In this document: positions 30,698-40,230 of the stretch, piece by piece
Layout: the number at the start of each line of letters is the position of its first letter
Numbering within the stretch: position 1 is the stretch's first letter
DNA from: a sulfur-oxidizing endosymbiont of Gigantopelta aegis
GTDB taxonomy: Bacteria; Pseudomonadota; Gammaproteobacteria; GRL18
Assembly (NCBI RefSeq): GCF_016097415.1
Contig: NZ_JAEHGE010000001.1
Span: 1,909,157 to 1,973,156, forward strand
Direction of reading: 5' to 3'
DNA length: 64,000 nucleotides
Notes under the pieces: model-generated
What the model was told of the DNA's origin: nothing
The model's database searches: none
What the model saw: the letters and a program-made list of their open reading frames with translations, nothing else
Translations under genes and position numbers: made by a program

Positions 30698-32686
30698 TTA
30701 AAACCAGTCATTCAATGGTTTTGGTTTACCTAAATGATAGCCCTGCCCATAAGTGATGCCCATTTTAGTTAGAGTATCTACATCTTCCTGTGTTTCAACA
30801 TATTCAGCTACAGTTTCCTGGTTGTTGAGCTGACATATTTCCTGAGTATGACGGATCATCAACTTATCAAAGTCGTTAGTAAGCATGTCGCGTACAAAGC
30901 TACCATCAATTTTAACCACGTTAAACGGTAGATTTTTTAGATAGTCAAACGAGGCCATCCCCGTACCAAAATCATCCAGAGCAAAACCGATTTTTTTGCT
31001 ATGACAAAAACTAATAAGTTCTGAGGCTTGAGACAGATTGCCAATAGCGGATGTTTCAGTAATTTCTAATTCCAGACATTGCCAGGGAAAATCGACTTGC
31101 TCAATTGTTTTTTTCAGTTCAGTTTGAAAGTCAGGATCATTCAGTGTGCCACCGGCTAGATTAATATGTGCAGAATGTAGTTTTTTTACATGTTCAGGTT
31201 GTTGCATGACACTGGCGAGGAATGTCTTGAGTACAAAAATATCAATATCAACCATCATATTGTAGCGTTCAGCAATGGCGAGAAAACTATCGGGAGGCAT
31301 AAACTCACCCTGGCCGTTCCACATTCGAATGAGTACTTCATAAGATATTTTGTGAGTGTTTGTATCCTGCAAGGGAACAATGGCCTGAGCGTAGAGTTCA
31401 AAGCGTGAAGGACCGTTCTGTAAGGCTTCTTTGATATAGCCTGCGATTGCTAAATCATGATTGTTTTTATTTTGTTCGTTATAAATATGCAGTTTATTAT
31501 GACCGGTGGCCTTGGCATTATAAAATGCAATATCCACTGTTTTTATCAGCTCTTCTAAAGTGTATTCAAAAGGCTCGAATATGACCATGCCGATGGATGC
31601 TGAAAGGGTAATGGTATTCTCTTCATGTTTAAAATGTACGCTTTTGAGTCGTTTAAGTTGTTGTTTGGCAAATTGAATTGCTTCGTCTTCTGAGGTGTTT
31701 TTTATCAGCAGAAAAAAATCATCACCACCTACGCGAGCGATAACAATGTTATCGGGAATATCATTTTGTAATATCAGGGCGATTTTTTTGAGTACTTCAT
31801 CACCCGCAATATGGCCTACGGAGTCATTCACCAGTTTAAACTGATCCAGATCGATACTTAATAATGCATGATGGGAAGGACTCGTGTTTATATCGGGTCG
31901 TAATACTTGCTCGATTTCCTGTTCGATGGCATAACGGTTGAGTAAACCGGTTAAATAATCATGGCGACTGCGGTAGTCAAGCTTGTTTGTTTTTTCTTTG
32001 ATTTGTTCAATCATGTTATTGAAACCGTCAAACAAAGATCGTACTTCATTTTTGGCATCGGTTGAAATATTTTGGTTTTCTTGTTTGTGGACGTCATAAT
32101 GCGTCATTGCATGATCTAATTGACGAAATGGCCGGGTAAAAATAAGGCTGATTTTCCAAGCAAGCAATAAGCCAATGGCTAATAGTGCAGGAAAAATAAA
32201 TAACAATGTATAGAGATGTTCTTTAAGACCGGTTTGGTATTGCTTTGGGTTGATGACAATTAAGGTTTGACCATAGGTGTAATCATCTGCTTGAACAGGA
32301 AGCTTAAGGAATAGTCGATCTTGTTTTGAAAACCAAGATTGTCCCATGAGTAATTTTTTGCCCTGCAACTCCCTAGTATAATCCAGCACACCATGACTTA
32401 AAATCGCTTGGTTGTCCTGATCAAATAAAACCAGCGCATCGACCGATTTAAAGCCGCTGATACGAAAGGCAATGTCAGCATAGATATCCGCTTCGGGTGA
32501 GAGCAGGGCTTTGAGTAAATCATTGTTTAGAGAACGTCCAAGGGTACTAGCTTGAGCAACTGCAATGGAGCGGCGTTCTTGATGGTCGAACCAGGTCAAT
32601 AAGAGAAATATACCCAACTCAATAACGATGAGTAAAATGGCAATCAAAATAATTAATTGACTGCGGATGCTGAATTTTTGCCACAT
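30698..32686 (-). CDS. Membrane GGDEF-EAL protein (c-di-GMP turnover)
   Basis: The 662-residue protein has two transmembrane helices around a periplasmic sensor of about 135 residues, then HAMP. A GGDEF domain follows with active-site variant RVGGDDFFLL. The EAL domain has the signature EVLIRM in place of EALIR. Its other catalytic residues are present (HINLAGG, ELEITET, LDDFGTGMASF, VKIDGSF, AEYVETQ, GQGYHLGKP), so phosphodiesterase activity is plausible, as is dual function. It begins three bases after the rhodanese gene ends, so the two are co-transcribed and possibly work together. Confidence 0.9.
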   Translation of the reverse strand: MWQKFSIRSQLIILIAILLIVIELGIFLLLTWFDHQERRSIAVAQASTLGRSLNNDLLKALLSPEADIYADIAFRISGFKSVDALVLFDQDNQAILSHGVLDYTRELQGKKLLMGQSWFSKQDRLFLKLPVQADDYTYGQTLIVINPKQYQTGLKEHLYTLLFIFPALLAIGLLLAWKISLIFTRPFRQLDHAMTHYDVHKQENQNISTDAKNEVRSLFDGFNNMIEQIKEKTNKLDYRSRHDYLTGLLNRYAIEQEIEQVLRPDINTSPSHHALLSIDLDQFKLVNDSVGHIAGDEVLKKIALILQNDIPDNIVIARVGGDDFFLLIKNTSEDEAIQFAKQQLKRLKSVHFKHEENTITLSASIGMVIFEPFEYTLEELIKTVDIAFYNAKATGHNKLHIYNEQNKNNHDLAIAGYIKEALQNGPSRFELYAQAIVPLQDTNTHKISYEVLIRMWNGQGEFMPPDSFLAIAERYNMMVDIDIFVLKTFLASVMQQPEHVKKLHSAHINLAGGTLNDPDFQTELKKTIEQVDFPWQCLELEITETSAIGNLSQASELISFCHSKKIGFALDDFGTGMASFDYLKNLPFNVVKIDGSFVRDMLTNDFDKLMIRHTQEICQLNNQETVAEYVETQEDVDTLTKMGITYGQGYHLGKPKPLNDWF

Positions 32687-32688
32687 AG

Positions 32689-33546
32689 CTATTTTTCAAT
32701 CGGGAGTTTAAAGTCATTACCCCATTCATTCCATGATGCATCGTAGTTGGATACATCATAGCCTAACTCCCTCAAGGCTAGATAATTTGCTGATGAGACA
32801 CGTCCAATGGCACAATAAATAACCACTTTTTTATTGCGTGGAATATCGCTATAAAGCTTGGTTAATTGATCAATACTCTTCAGGCTGGAAAAACCACCGG
32901 TTTTAGCAATATTATGTGAAGCAGGGAGGTTGATTGCTGTTGGTATGTGGCCAAAACGCTTGGCAGAGGACGTTTTGCCAACATAGTCTGAGGTGTTTCG
33001 TGCATCGATAATGAGTTGGTTTTTATTACGGGTGGCTAATTGAGTGCTAAATTTACTGGCAAGTCGTTTATGGTTTAAGCTGGCAATATATTGACTGGGC
33101 TTTGCTGTATGGTTTTCTAAACTAATGGGATAGTCTTTACTAATCCAGTGGTCATAGCCATGATCCAATACCTTGACCTTGCTGAGCCCATAGACTTCTA
33201 AAATCCAAAATAGGCGAGCGGCATCGACTAAATCACCATTATCATAAATAACAACCTGTGACTTTTTATCGATGCCTCGTAAGCGAAAATTCTTTTGTGT
33301 AACACCTGGGGAGCTGATTTTACCATTCAACTTCTGATTCTTGTATGTTAATGCAATGGGGTAACTTAAAGCACCTTGAATGTGACCGGCTTGATAAGCC
33401 TCAGGATCGCGAGCATCAAGAATAATCAGGGAATTATCGCTTAATTGCTGTTTAAGTTGCTCAGGTGACATGCGTAGACTTTCTGAAAAGGCCACAGTGG
33501 GTAAACAGACAATGATAATGAGCAATATGACCAGCAATTTTTTCAT
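32689..33546 (-). CDS. Periplasmic tandem-rhodanese sulfurtransferase
   Basis: The 285-residue protein has a signal peptide (ending VAFSES) and two rhodanese domains. The N-terminal domain (LIILDARDPEAYQAGHIQGAL, VVIYDNGDLVDAARLFW) has Asp where the catalytic Cys would be. The C-terminal domain has the active loop VIYCAIGRVSSANY. This is the usual inactive-active pair of thiosulfate/3-mercaptopyruvate sulfurtransferases. A periplasmic location suggests handling of sulfane sulfur such as thiosulfate. It is the first gene of a two-gene unit with the GGDEF-EAL protein. Confidence 0.9.
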   Translation of the reverse strand: MKKLLVILLIIIVCLPTVAFSESLRMSPEQLKQQLSDNSLIILDARDPEAYQAGHIQGALSYPIALTYKNQKLNGKISSPGVTQKNFRLRGIDKKSQVVIYDNGDLVDAARLFWILEVYGLSKVKVLDHGYDHWISKDYPISLENHTAKPSQYIASLNHKRLASKFSTQLATRNKNQLIIDARNTSDYVGKTSSAKRFGHIPTAINLPASHNIAKTGGFSSLKSIDQLTKLYSDIPRNKKVVIYCAIGRVSSANYLALRELGYDVSNYDASWNEWGNDFKLPIEK

Positions 33547-33632
33547 AGCGTAGCGAATTCCTAGATATGGTGATTTTGGGTATAGAAAAAGGTTCTAGAA
33601 AAAGTATAGGCTATAATCGATTTAGCGCCAGT

Positions 33633-36600
33633 TTAAAGTGCTTTATTAGAGTGAAAAAGTCGATATAAGATAGGAATGATAATCAAACTGACCAGCATGG
33701 AAAAACTGAGTCCCCAAACAATCACCACTGCCAGTGGTTGTAGCATTTCAGCCCCATCACCTAGACCAATCGACAATGGCAACATACCGACAACGGTGGT
33801 GAGGGTGGTCATAAGAATAGGGCGCAAGCGTAATCGGGCTGCATGACTAATGGCCTGCTCTAATGCCAGACCTGCTTTGCGTTCCAGTTCAATTTGTTCG
33901 ACCAGTACAATAGCGTTGTTGACTACGATACCTGCCAACATAATCAAACCGAGCCAGACGGGCATTGATACGGGCAAGTCTCTGAAATAGAGTCCGGCGG
34001 CAACACCAATGATCATAAAAGGGATTGCCATAAGGATAATTAAGGGATTTTTTAATGATTCATATTGCACGGTCATCACCACAAAGACCAGAAAAATGGC
34101 CAGAACAAAAAGAATCATACTCATATCACGGCCTTCCTGAATAGCCTTGCTGCCACTGCTATTATAGAGAAAATAGCCATCAGGCAAGGGAAAGTCTTTA
34201 ATTTTCTGCTCAATTTTTGCCATGACCGGGAGTAGATCATCATCATCAATTAGGCTTGCAGTAAGCTCGACAATTCTTTGCTGATTATCACGCACAATCA
34301 CTGAGGGGGAGGCGGCAAATTCAAGATTGGCTACCTCATTGAGATAGACGGCTTCACCATTGTGATGTTTGATTAAAATATGGTTTAAATCATCATTGGA
34401 TAAAATGCTAGCGCGTGATAAGCGGATACGTATATTGTATTCACGATCATTTTCAATAAAATCAGAGACGATGACACCATCTAAGGCGACTCTCAGTGCA
34501 TAGCCAATGTCGCTGGCCTTAATGCCTAGGTCGGCTGCTCGTTGACGACGAATTTTTAATTTCAGTTCCTTATTGTTTTCTTCATAGGTTTGCTCAAGAT
34601 TTCTTAGGCCGTCAACCTCACTGAGCTTGGCGACCAATTGATTGCCAATTTGATTGAGTGTTTGCAGATTTTCACCCTGTACACGCAGACTGATTTTTTT
34701 ATCACTCTTGCCCAAACGTACTCCACGAACGCCTCGTACAAAGAGTCGGGTTTTGATGCCGGTTAAATTTAATGCGGCTATTTTAGGCTTGATGGCTGTG
34801 ATCCATGCTTGAGCATCCATAGTACGTTCTGAACTGGATGTCAGTTGAATTTTAATCGAGCTGGAATTACTGCTTTCTCGTTGTGAGCGACCAAAAACAC
34901 TGCCACCAATGGTGCTAAAGACTGTAATAACTTCTTTGTCGGCTAATAATAGGCTTTCAATTTTGTCTACGACCTGATCCATTTCGTTCAGGCGCATACC
35001 CGGCTCACCAGAAATACTGAGGTAAACTCGGCCTTCATCTATTTTAGGCAGAAAGATTTGTTTTTCATTAATAATGAATTGCACGCTCAAAAATAGGGCA
35101 GGCAGTAAAATAATAAAGGGTAGCCAACCATGATGGATAATGAAACCAACTAATCGCTCATAGCCTGATGCAATGGTGGTAAAAATTTTTCGGGGGGGCT
35201 TTTTAACGGGTTGCTTGAGTTGTGCTGCAAGACTCGGTACTACCGTGAGGGAAACCAGCATGGAGGCCACAATGGCAGCAGATATGGTGATGATAAGTTC
35301 TTTAAATAAGAGTCCGACCAGACCACTCATGAATAAAAAGGGCAGTACAGCGGCTAAATTGGTACTGGTGGATGCGACAATGGCGCTATTCACTTCATTG
35401 GCTGCTTGTAAGGCAGGGTGAAGACCTTTTTCTTGTGTGCCATGTTGCTCGGACTGATGGCGGGAAATATTTTCCAACATCACAATGGTGCTATCGACCA
35501 ACATACCAATGCCCAGGGCTAATCCTCCCAGAGTCATAATGTTCAGTGTCAGCCCGGTGATTTCCATAATAATAAAAGTGATCACAATCGCCAATGGTAT
35601 TGCCGTACCAATGATCAAAGTGCGGCGAATATCACCAAGGAAAAAATACACCACTAACATGGCTAGAAATGCACCGGTCAAAGCGGCACGAGAGGCATTG
35701 CTAAGTGCGTGTTTGATGAAAATAGCCTGATCATCAACCGCCGTAATTTGCACATCATCAGGGATCAGATGTTCATCTTTTAATTGCTTAATGCGTTGGT
35801 TTATCGCATCTACAACTGCTACAGTATTTGCCTGAGGTTGTTTTTGTATGGAGAGTTTAACGCCTTCCATGCCATTGAGACGAATGCTTACTCGCTCATC
35901 TTCATGGGTGTCTAAAATCTGTGCGACTTCGTTGAGTTTCACCGCCTCATCGACTTGTTGTGCTTGTTCGTTAAGCAAGGGGAGTTGCGCTAATTCTTCC
36001 AGTGTTTCAAAACGAGCATTGGTGCGAGTGCTGAGTTCGTCAAAGGCGGTATAAATACGTCCGGCGGCAATGTCCCGGTTTTCTTCTTTGATTAACTTAT
36101 CGATGTCAGAAAAATTAAGCTGCTGAGGGACTAGACGTTGTTGATCCAGAATGATTTGAATTTCCCGAACCAAACCGCCACCCAGTTCAGTTGAGGCTAC
36201 GCCGGGAATATTGATAAACCATTTACTTAATTGATAATCGACATAGCTACGCAAGTCGATAGGAGAACGCTGGTTGGAACTCACAATAAACTCGATGATA
36301 GGAATTTGTGAGGGATCGCGCTTATAAATAACGGGTGGGTCAATGGAGTCGGGTAAAAAACGTTTGGCTCGATCCAGACGGTTGCTGGCATCACGTAAAG
36401 CGACATTGATATCCGTGCCATAAGGAAAACTCAGATCCACGGAACTACGACTCTCAGTGGTTCGAGACTGTATTGAAATTGCCCCTTCGGTGATGGCCAA
36501 TTGTTCTTCTAGTTGCCGGGTGATTTTGTCTTCCATAATGGTAGCGGGCACACCGGGATCGACAATACGTACCCGTACATCGGGATAAATAATGTCGGGT

Positions 36601-36731
36601 AATAAATTCACGCCTAGTCGCTCTAGCATGAATAAGCCTAATACCAAAAAGGCCAATGCAATCATATTGACCCCAATAGGATGCTTGATGGCCCAAGCAG
36701 CGATATTATTATTTGCAGCGTGTTTTAGCAT
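33633..36731 (-). CDS. RND-family efflux pump inner-membrane transporter
   Basis: The 1,032-residue protein has the AcrB/HAE-1 layout: twelve transmembrane helices with two large periplasmic loops. Seen are IYPDVRVRIVDPGVPATIMED near the N-terminus, the TM4 proton-relay region GGLALGIGMLVDSTIVMLENI, LSISGEPGMRLNEM, and the TM10-12 block AGIVVNNAIVLVEQIELERKAG...RPILMTTLTTVVGMLPL. It pumps substrates from periplasm or membrane through an outer-membrane channel that is not encoded here. The substrate is unknown; sequence features favour the HAE over the heavy-metal (HME) branch. It lies downstream of its adaptor. Confidence 0.95.
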   Translation of the reverse strand: MLKHAANNNIAAWAIKHPIGVNMIALAFLVLGLFMLERLGVNLLPDIIYPDVRVRIVDPGVPATIMEDKITRQLEEQLAITEGAISIQSRTTESRSSVDLSFPYGTDINVALRDASNRLDRAKRFLPDSIDPPVIYKRDPSQIPIIEFIVSSNQRSPIDLRSYVDYQLSKWFINIPGVASTELGGGLVREIQIILDQQRLVPQQLNFSDIDKLIKEENRDIAAGRIYTAFDELSTRTNARFETLEELAQLPLLNEQAQQVDEAVKLNEVAQILDTHEDERVSIRLNGMEGVKLSIQKQPQANTVAVVDAINQRIKQLKDEHLIPDDVQITAVDDQAIFIKHALSNASRAALTGAFLAMLVVYFFLGDIRRTLIIGTAIPLAIVITFIIMEITGLTLNIMTLGGLALGIGMLVDSTIVMLENISRHQSEQHGTQEKGLHPALQAANEVNSAIVASTSTNLAAVLPFLFMSGLVGLLFKELIITISAAIVASMLVSLTVVPSLAAQLKQPVKKPPRKIFTTIASGYERLVGFIIHHGWLPFIILLPALFLSVQFIINEKQIFLPKIDEGRVYLSISGEPGMRLNEMDQVVDKIESLLLADKEVITVFSTIGGSVFGRSQRESSNSSSIKIQLTSSSERTMDAQAWITAIKPKIAALNLTGIKTRLFVRGVRGVRLGKSDKKISLRVQGENLQTLNQIGNQLVAKLSEVDGLRNLEQTYEENNKELKLKIRRQRAADLGIKASDIGYALRVALDGVIVSDFIENDREYNIRIRLSRASILSNDDLNHILIKHHNGEAVYLNEVANLEFAASPSVIVRDNQQRIVELTASLIDDDDLLPVMAKIEQKIKDFPLPDGYFLYNSSGSKAIQEGRDMSMILFVLAIFLVFVVMTVQYESLKNPLIILMAIPFMIIGVAAGLYFRDLPVSMPVWLGLIMLAGIVVNNAIVLVEQIELERKAGLALEQAISHAARLRLRPILMTTLTTVVGMLPLSIGLGDGAEMLQPLAVVIVWGLSFSMLVSLIIIPILYRLFHSNKAL

Positions 36732-36745
36732 GTTATTTTATGGCA

Positions 36746-36787
36746 CATTTATTCTTGCCCATTTATTCTTGCCCATTTATTCTTGCA
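36746..36787. repeat. Three tandem 14-bp units at the adaptor/pump junction
   Basis: CATTTATTCTTGCC occurs three times head to tail (36746-36759, 36760-36773, 36774-36787, the last with one change). Read on the coding strand, the first-transcribed unit contains the adaptor's last codons and stop (CAAGAATAA). The other two lengthen the spacer to the pump gene. Slippage would change the intergenic distance without touching either protein. Confidence 0.85.
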
Positions 36788-37862
36788 TAGGGGAATTGAT
36801 GATATTAACTTTTTTGCCGTCACGCAATCCGAATAAGCCTTTGCTGACCACTTTATCACCAACATTCAGTCCTGATAATATCTCCATTTTTTGTGGGTAT
36901 TTACGCCCAGTGATAATGTTTTTGCGGGCAATTTTATTCTCAGCATCAATGCTAAAGACATAAGCCCCTAATTGGTCATAACGGATGGCCGATAGGGGGA
37001 CTACCAGCACTGTTTTATTGGCAGTGACCAGTGAAATACGCGCCAGTTGTCCGGGGCGTGCTCCCTTGGGCACGGGGGATAGTTTTACTTCGACTAAGCC
37101 TTTGCGGGTTTTGGCATTAATGTTGGGATAAATTCGATAAATATTACCCTGCCAGATTTTTTTCCCTAAAGCATCGACCTGATAGCTAATCGCATCATGC
37201 AGTTTTATCTGGTTCAAATGTAATTCAGACAAAGGCACTTTGACGATAAGACTGGAGGTATCAATGAGACTCATAAACTGGGTGTGCAAGGGTAATACAT
37301 CACCTGGTTCAGCCAGACGTTCGCTGACAATGCCTGCCCACGGGGCTTTAATCTGTGTATAGCTTAAACGCTTTTTCTGCAAATTGTATTCAGCTTTATC
37401 CAAGGCAACCTTTGTTTTGGCTCGAATCAACAGTTCTTTTGAGGTGAGATTGGATTTAGAGAGTTTTTCTAAGCGTCCATAGTCAATAATTGACTGCTTG
37501 AGGGTGGCATCAGCCTTATTGTATTGGGCACGAAAAATAGTGTCGTCCATACGCGCTAATAAATCGCCTTTGTTGACCTTATCACCCTCATAAAAAGGCA
37601 AGCTTTCCAATATGCCTTGCGCCTGATTAAAAAAGCGTACCGTGCGGAAGGGGTCTAAAGTCCCCGTGACGGTCATTTTATGGTTCATAGATTCATTCAT
37701 GACTTCAGCGACTTCCACCGCAGGCAAGGGGCGGGCAATGCGTTTTTTTGATGCCGAATCAGAGGTATTATCCAAGCCATCACAAGCGGTCAAAAATAAG
37801 CTGAAAATACTGAATAACAGGATGGTAATACTATTTTTTGTAAGGTATTTAATTATTTGCAT
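36777..37862 (-). CDS. RND efflux periplasmic adaptor lipoprotein
   Basis: The 361-residue protein has a lipobox (FSLFLTACDG) after a hydrophobic signal, so it is anchored to the inner membrane. It has the adaptor order of barrel-sandwich halves (FFNQAQGILESLPFYEGDKVNKGDLLARMD and IKAPWAGIVSERLAEPGDVL), a helical hairpin between them, a beta-barrel (VKVPLSELHLNQIKL, GLVEVKLSP) and a membrane-proximal end (GLNVGDKVVSKGLFGLRDG). It links the RND pump to an outer-membrane channel. It is the first gene of the unit with the pump. Confidence 0.93.
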   Translation of the reverse strand: MQIIKYLTKNSITILLFSIFSLFLTACDGLDNTSDSASKKRIARPLPAVEVAEVMNESMNHKMTVTGTLDPFRTVRFFNQAQGILESLPFYEGDKVNKGDLLARMDDTIFRAQYNKADATLKQSIIDYGRLEKLSKSNLTSKELLIRAKTKVALDKAEYNLQKKRLSYTQIKAPWAGIVSERLAEPGDVLPLHTQFMSLIDTSSLIVKVPLSELHLNQIKLHDAISYQVDALGKKIWQGNIYRIYPNINAKTRKGLVEVKLSPVPKGARPGQLARISLVTANKTVLVVPLSAIRYDQLGAYVFSIDAENKIARKNIITGRKYPQKMEILSGLNVGDKVVSKGLFGLRDGKKVNIINSPMQE

Positions 37863-37985
37863 ACAATATAAATTTATTTTAATGTTTTCCAGTAAATAGT
37901 TTAAGTGTCGTTATAAGTATCTTTATAGGTATAGTTTAGCGCGAAAATTGATTAGAATGCATGCTTATTTATTTGCCAGAGGCTA

Positions 37986-39797
37986 TTGCCTGATTTAATT
38001 ATGACTATTCGTACCCATTATACTGCCGCACCCCATAAAGATCGCCATGATTTCTCAAATCTTCGACGTATTGTACCATTTTTGTGGGAATATAAAGGCC
38101 GAGTGCTGGCCGCGTTACTGCTCTTGATTGCCGCCAAGGTTGCCACCGTCGGTGTGCCATTTATCCTGAAAGAAATTGTCGATAATTTGTCTAAAACGGA
38201 TGTCGTTCTGGTTTTACCTGTGGTGCTCTTGTTAGGCTATGGTGCGCTACGCCTTCTCAATGTATTATTCAGTGAATTACGTGATACTGTCTTTGCCCGA
38301 GTTCGCTATCGTGCCATGCGAAATCTTTCCCGTGAAGTCTTATCCCACCTTTATTCCTTATCGCTACAATTTCATTTAGAACGTCGTACGGGGGGCATTT
38401 CCCGTGATTTAGAGCGGGGTACTCGAGCCGTCTCATCGATTATGAATTATCTGGTGTTTAATATCATTCCAACCGTGGCTGAATTTGCGCTGGTGGCGGT
38501 GCTTCTCTTGGGTGATTATGCGGTTGAGTTTTCCATTGTCACCTTTAGTACGGTTTTTATTTATATTACCTTTACACTCTTGCTCACCAATTGGCGTATG
38601 CATATTCGCCACCACATGAACCGCTTGGACTCCAGTGCCAATGCCATGGCGGTGGATGGTTTAATTAATTATGAAACGGTGAAATATTTTAATAATGATC
38701 CTTATGAGATCAATCGTTATGATAATACTCTGGACGAATGGGAAGACTGTGCGGTAAAAAGTCAGGCATCCATGTCGCTACTGAATTTTGGTCAGGGCAG
38801 TATTATTGCCGTCGGTGTGACGACAATGATGTTCTATGCCACTCAGGGTGTTGTTGATGGCAGCATGACGATTGGTGACTTGGTCTTGGTTAATGCACTG
38901 ATGTTGCAACTCTTTATTCCCCTGAATTTTCTGGGCATTATTTATCGCTCCATGATGCATTCACTGGCGGATATTGATCTGATGTTTGAATTGCTGGATA
39001 AAAAAGGCGATGTCAGTGATGCCGAAAAGGCCAATGAGCTACAAGTGTCACAGGGTGTGGTGAAATTTGATAATGTTGATTTTGGCTATCAATCTGAGCG
39101 GCAGATTTTGCATAAGGTCAGCTTTGAAATTCCAGCGGGTAAAAAATTAGCGGTTGTCGGCCCCTCCGGTGCGGGCAAGTCAACATTGTCGCGGCTATTG
39201 TTTCGTTTTTATGATGTTGATAGTGGCAGTGTGAGTATTGATGGGCAGTCGGTGACAGAAGTGACACAATATAGCCTGCGTCAGGCAGTGGGTATTGTGC
39301 CGCAGGATACGGTGCTATTCAATGAAAGTATTTTCCACAATATTATTTATGCCCGTCCGGATGCAACAGAGGAAGAAGTGTTTCAAGCCAGTCGTTTAGC
39401 CAATATTCATGGTTTTATTGCTCAATTGCCTGAAGGCTATGATACCGTGGTAGGCGAACGCGGACTCAAACTCTCTGGCGGAGAAAAACAACGGGTGGCC
39501 ATTGCCCGGGTGATTTTAAAAAATCCGCATATACTGGTTTTTGATGAAGCGACCTCATCACTGGACTCACATTCTGAGCAGATTATTTTAAGTTCTCTGG
39601 CAGATGTGGCACAGCAACGCACCACCCTAGTCATTGCCCATCGACTATCCACTATTGCCGATGCGGATATTATTCTGGTACTGGAAAAAGGCCGGGTTAA
39701 AGAGCAGGGGAGTCATGAAGAATTGCTGGCTTTGAATGGTCTTTATAGCAGCATGTGGAATATACAATTGCAAGAAAAGCAGGATAATAAAAAGTAA
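37986..39797 (+). CDS. ABC exporter, fused permease-ATPase (ATM1/HMT-like)
   Basis: The 603-residue half-transporter has six transmembrane helices (about residues 35-330) and one nucleotide-binding domain. The Walker A is VGPSGAGKSTLSR, the Q-loop lies in VGIVPQDTVLF, the signature is LKLSGGEKQRVAIARV, the Walker B is HILVFDEATSSLD and the switch is IAHRLS. The membrane part (EIVDNLSKTDVV, ERRTGGISRDLERGTRAVSSI, INYETVKYFNNDPYE) matches the ATM1/HMT1 group that exports glutathione-linked sulfur or metal compounds. The likely start is ATG 38001 (MTIRTHY); the longer frame uses TTG. Confidence 0.92.
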   Translation: MPDLIMTIRTHYTAAPHKDRHDFSNLRRIVPFLWEYKGRVLAALLLLIAAKVATVGVPFILKEIVDNLSKTDVVLVLPVVLLLGYGALRLLNVLFSELRDTVFARVRYRAMRNLSREVLSHLYSLSLQFHLERRTGGISRDLERGTRAVSSIMNYLVFNIIPTVAEFALVAVLLLGDYAVEFSIVTFSTVFIYITFTLLLTNWRMHIRHHMNRLDSSANAMAVDGLINYETVKYFNNDPYEINRYDNTLDEWEDCAVKSQASMSLLNFGQGSIIAVGVTTMMFYATQGVVDGSMTIGDLVLVNALMLQLFIPLNFLGIIYRSMMHSLADIDLMFELLDKKGDVSDAEKANELQVSQGVVKFDNVDFGYQSERQILHKVSFEIPAGKKLAVVGPSGAGKSTLSRLLFRFYDVDSGSVSIDGQSVTEVTQYSLRQAVGIVPQDTVLFNESIFHNIIYARPDATEEEVFQASRLANIHGFIAQLPEGYDTVVGERGLKLSGGEKQRVAIARVILKNPHILVFDEATSSLDSHSEQIILSSLADVAQQRTTLVIAHRLSTIADADIILVLEKGRVKEQGSHEELLALNGLYSSMWNIQLQEKQDNKK

Positions 39798-39810
39798 AGG
39801 TAAACAATGC

Positions 39811-40182
39811 ATGGCAGATGATAAGTTATTATTAGCGGTAGTAGAAAAAGGCGGCTATCCGGATTTTACCTCGGTTTATGAAAGCATGGGCTTCACCGTT
39901 GAAATGGTGAGCACACCACGTAAAGCGATCAGCTTTTTGAAAAAAAATGCGGTCACTCTATTGGTTTCAGAATTTAATTTTCAAACTGATTTTCGGGATA
40001 GAACCAGTTCCTTAGAATCGATTATGGCCAGCGTTCAGCACCAGCAGGACATCAAGGTGGTGATCTTTTTAGATAAAGATAATGTCGAACGCTTTGAAAG
40101 AGTCAGTTCACGCTTTCCGATACATAATACCTTGACCTTTCCCTTTGATGAGGCACAATTAAAAAAAGCACTGGTACTTTGA
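39811..40182 (+). CDS. Small receiver-like protein, unknown
   Basis: The protein has about 123 residues from ATG 39811; the frame runs further upstream inside the ABC gene, but this start fits the gap. The pattern of alternating strands and helices resembles a degenerate receiver domain: LLLAVVEKGG, VYESMGFTVEMVSTPRKAISFLKKN, VTLLVSEFNF, IKVVIFLDKDN, LTFPFDEAQLKKAL. The normal phospho-Asp position has SEFNF and the conserved Lys is missing, so phosphotransfer is doubtful. It follows the ABC exporter by about 14 bp and probably shares its mRNA. Confidence 0.65.
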   Translation: MADDKLLLAVVEKGGYPDFTSVYESMGFTVEMVSTPRKAISFLKKNAVTLLVSEFNFQTDFRDRTSSLESIMASVQHQQDIKVVIFLDKDNVERFERVSSRFPIHNTLTFPFDEAQLKKALVL

Positions 40183-40230
40183 AATTGCTAGTGATGAACT
40201 GATTATTCTAGCTTAAAAGGAATTAATAAC

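Noticed and set aside
39736-39810. Upstream extension of the receiver-like protein (MVFIAACG...)
   Set aside because: It lies inside the end of the ABC exporter gene and lacks family-like sequence; the ATG at 39811 fits better.
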